NCBI RefSeq assembly: GCF_946481715.1
Contig: NZ_CAMLOV010000253.1
Coordinates: 1 to 5,290 of the forward strand
Length of the DNA stretch: 5,290 bases
From: an uncultured Mucilaginibacter sp.
GTDB lineage: Bacteria; Bacteroidota; Bacteroidia; Sphingobacteriales; Sphingobacteriaceae
Direction of reading: 5' to 3'
Shown here: positions 5,273 through 5,290 of the stretch, piece after piece
Position numbering within the stretch: position 1 is the stretch's first letter
How the letters are laid out: every line of letters begins with the position of its first letter
Program-made: the position numbers and the translations under genes
Notes under the pieces: generated by a model
The model's database searches: none
Seen by the model: the letters and a program-made list of their open reading frames with translations, nothing else
Told to the model about the DNA's origin: nothing

Positions 5273-5290
5273 CAACCTAAACCTTATCAC

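Overview
The window looks like a chromosomal housekeeping stretch from a Bacteroidota bacterium, most likely Sphingobacteriaceae (Pedobacter/Mucilaginibacter-like; this placement is inference). Three things point there. Promoters fit the Bacteroidota form TTTG-N19-TAnnTTTG. The starts lack clear Shine-Dalgarno sequences. The protein set includes a MarR-GNAT fusion, a short RRM protein with a Gly-rich tail, and a small Gre-like protein of a type common in this phylum. Base composition is moderate, roughly 40-45% GC by eye, with AT-rich intergenic regions.

Layout from left to right. The 3' half of pyrH (UMP kinase) reads rightward and ends at a perfect 15-bp hairpin. Everything else reads leftward: a type I ABC exporter half-transporter (436-2190), a MarR regulator fused to a GNAT acetyltransferase (2281-3225), frr (ribosome recycling factor, 3371-3934), an RRM RNA-binding protein with an RGG-like tail (4177-4581), and a Gre-factor-like protein (4728-5180). 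A terminator at 5232-5272 probably ends another leftward gene beyond the right edge. No gap between genes exceeds 300 bases.

Most genes look like separate transcription units: the MarR-GNAT, frr and RRM genes are each followed by a hairpin plus T-run. Four genes concern core information flow or nucleotide supply: UMP to UDP synthesis (pyrH), ribosome recycling (frr), RNA binding (RRM) and probably RNA polymerase secondary-channel function (Gre-like). Between pyrH and frr, genes that are neighbours in many bacteria, lies a regulator-exporter pair.

The best regulatory signal is upstream of the MarR-GNAT gene. A promoter matching the Bacteroidota consensus is followed without a gap by a 14-bp perfect palindrome at the predicted transcription start, and a second, 12-bp inverted repeat covers its -33 box. 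This suggests autoregulation by the fusion protein, which may be ligand- or acetylation-linked. The Gre-like protein is the other item worth following: it keeps a GDxxE acidic-tip motif and a Gre-type SPIG...GK..G segment. I see no mobile element, CRISPR array, tRNA or rRNA, and no clear new multi-gene system.
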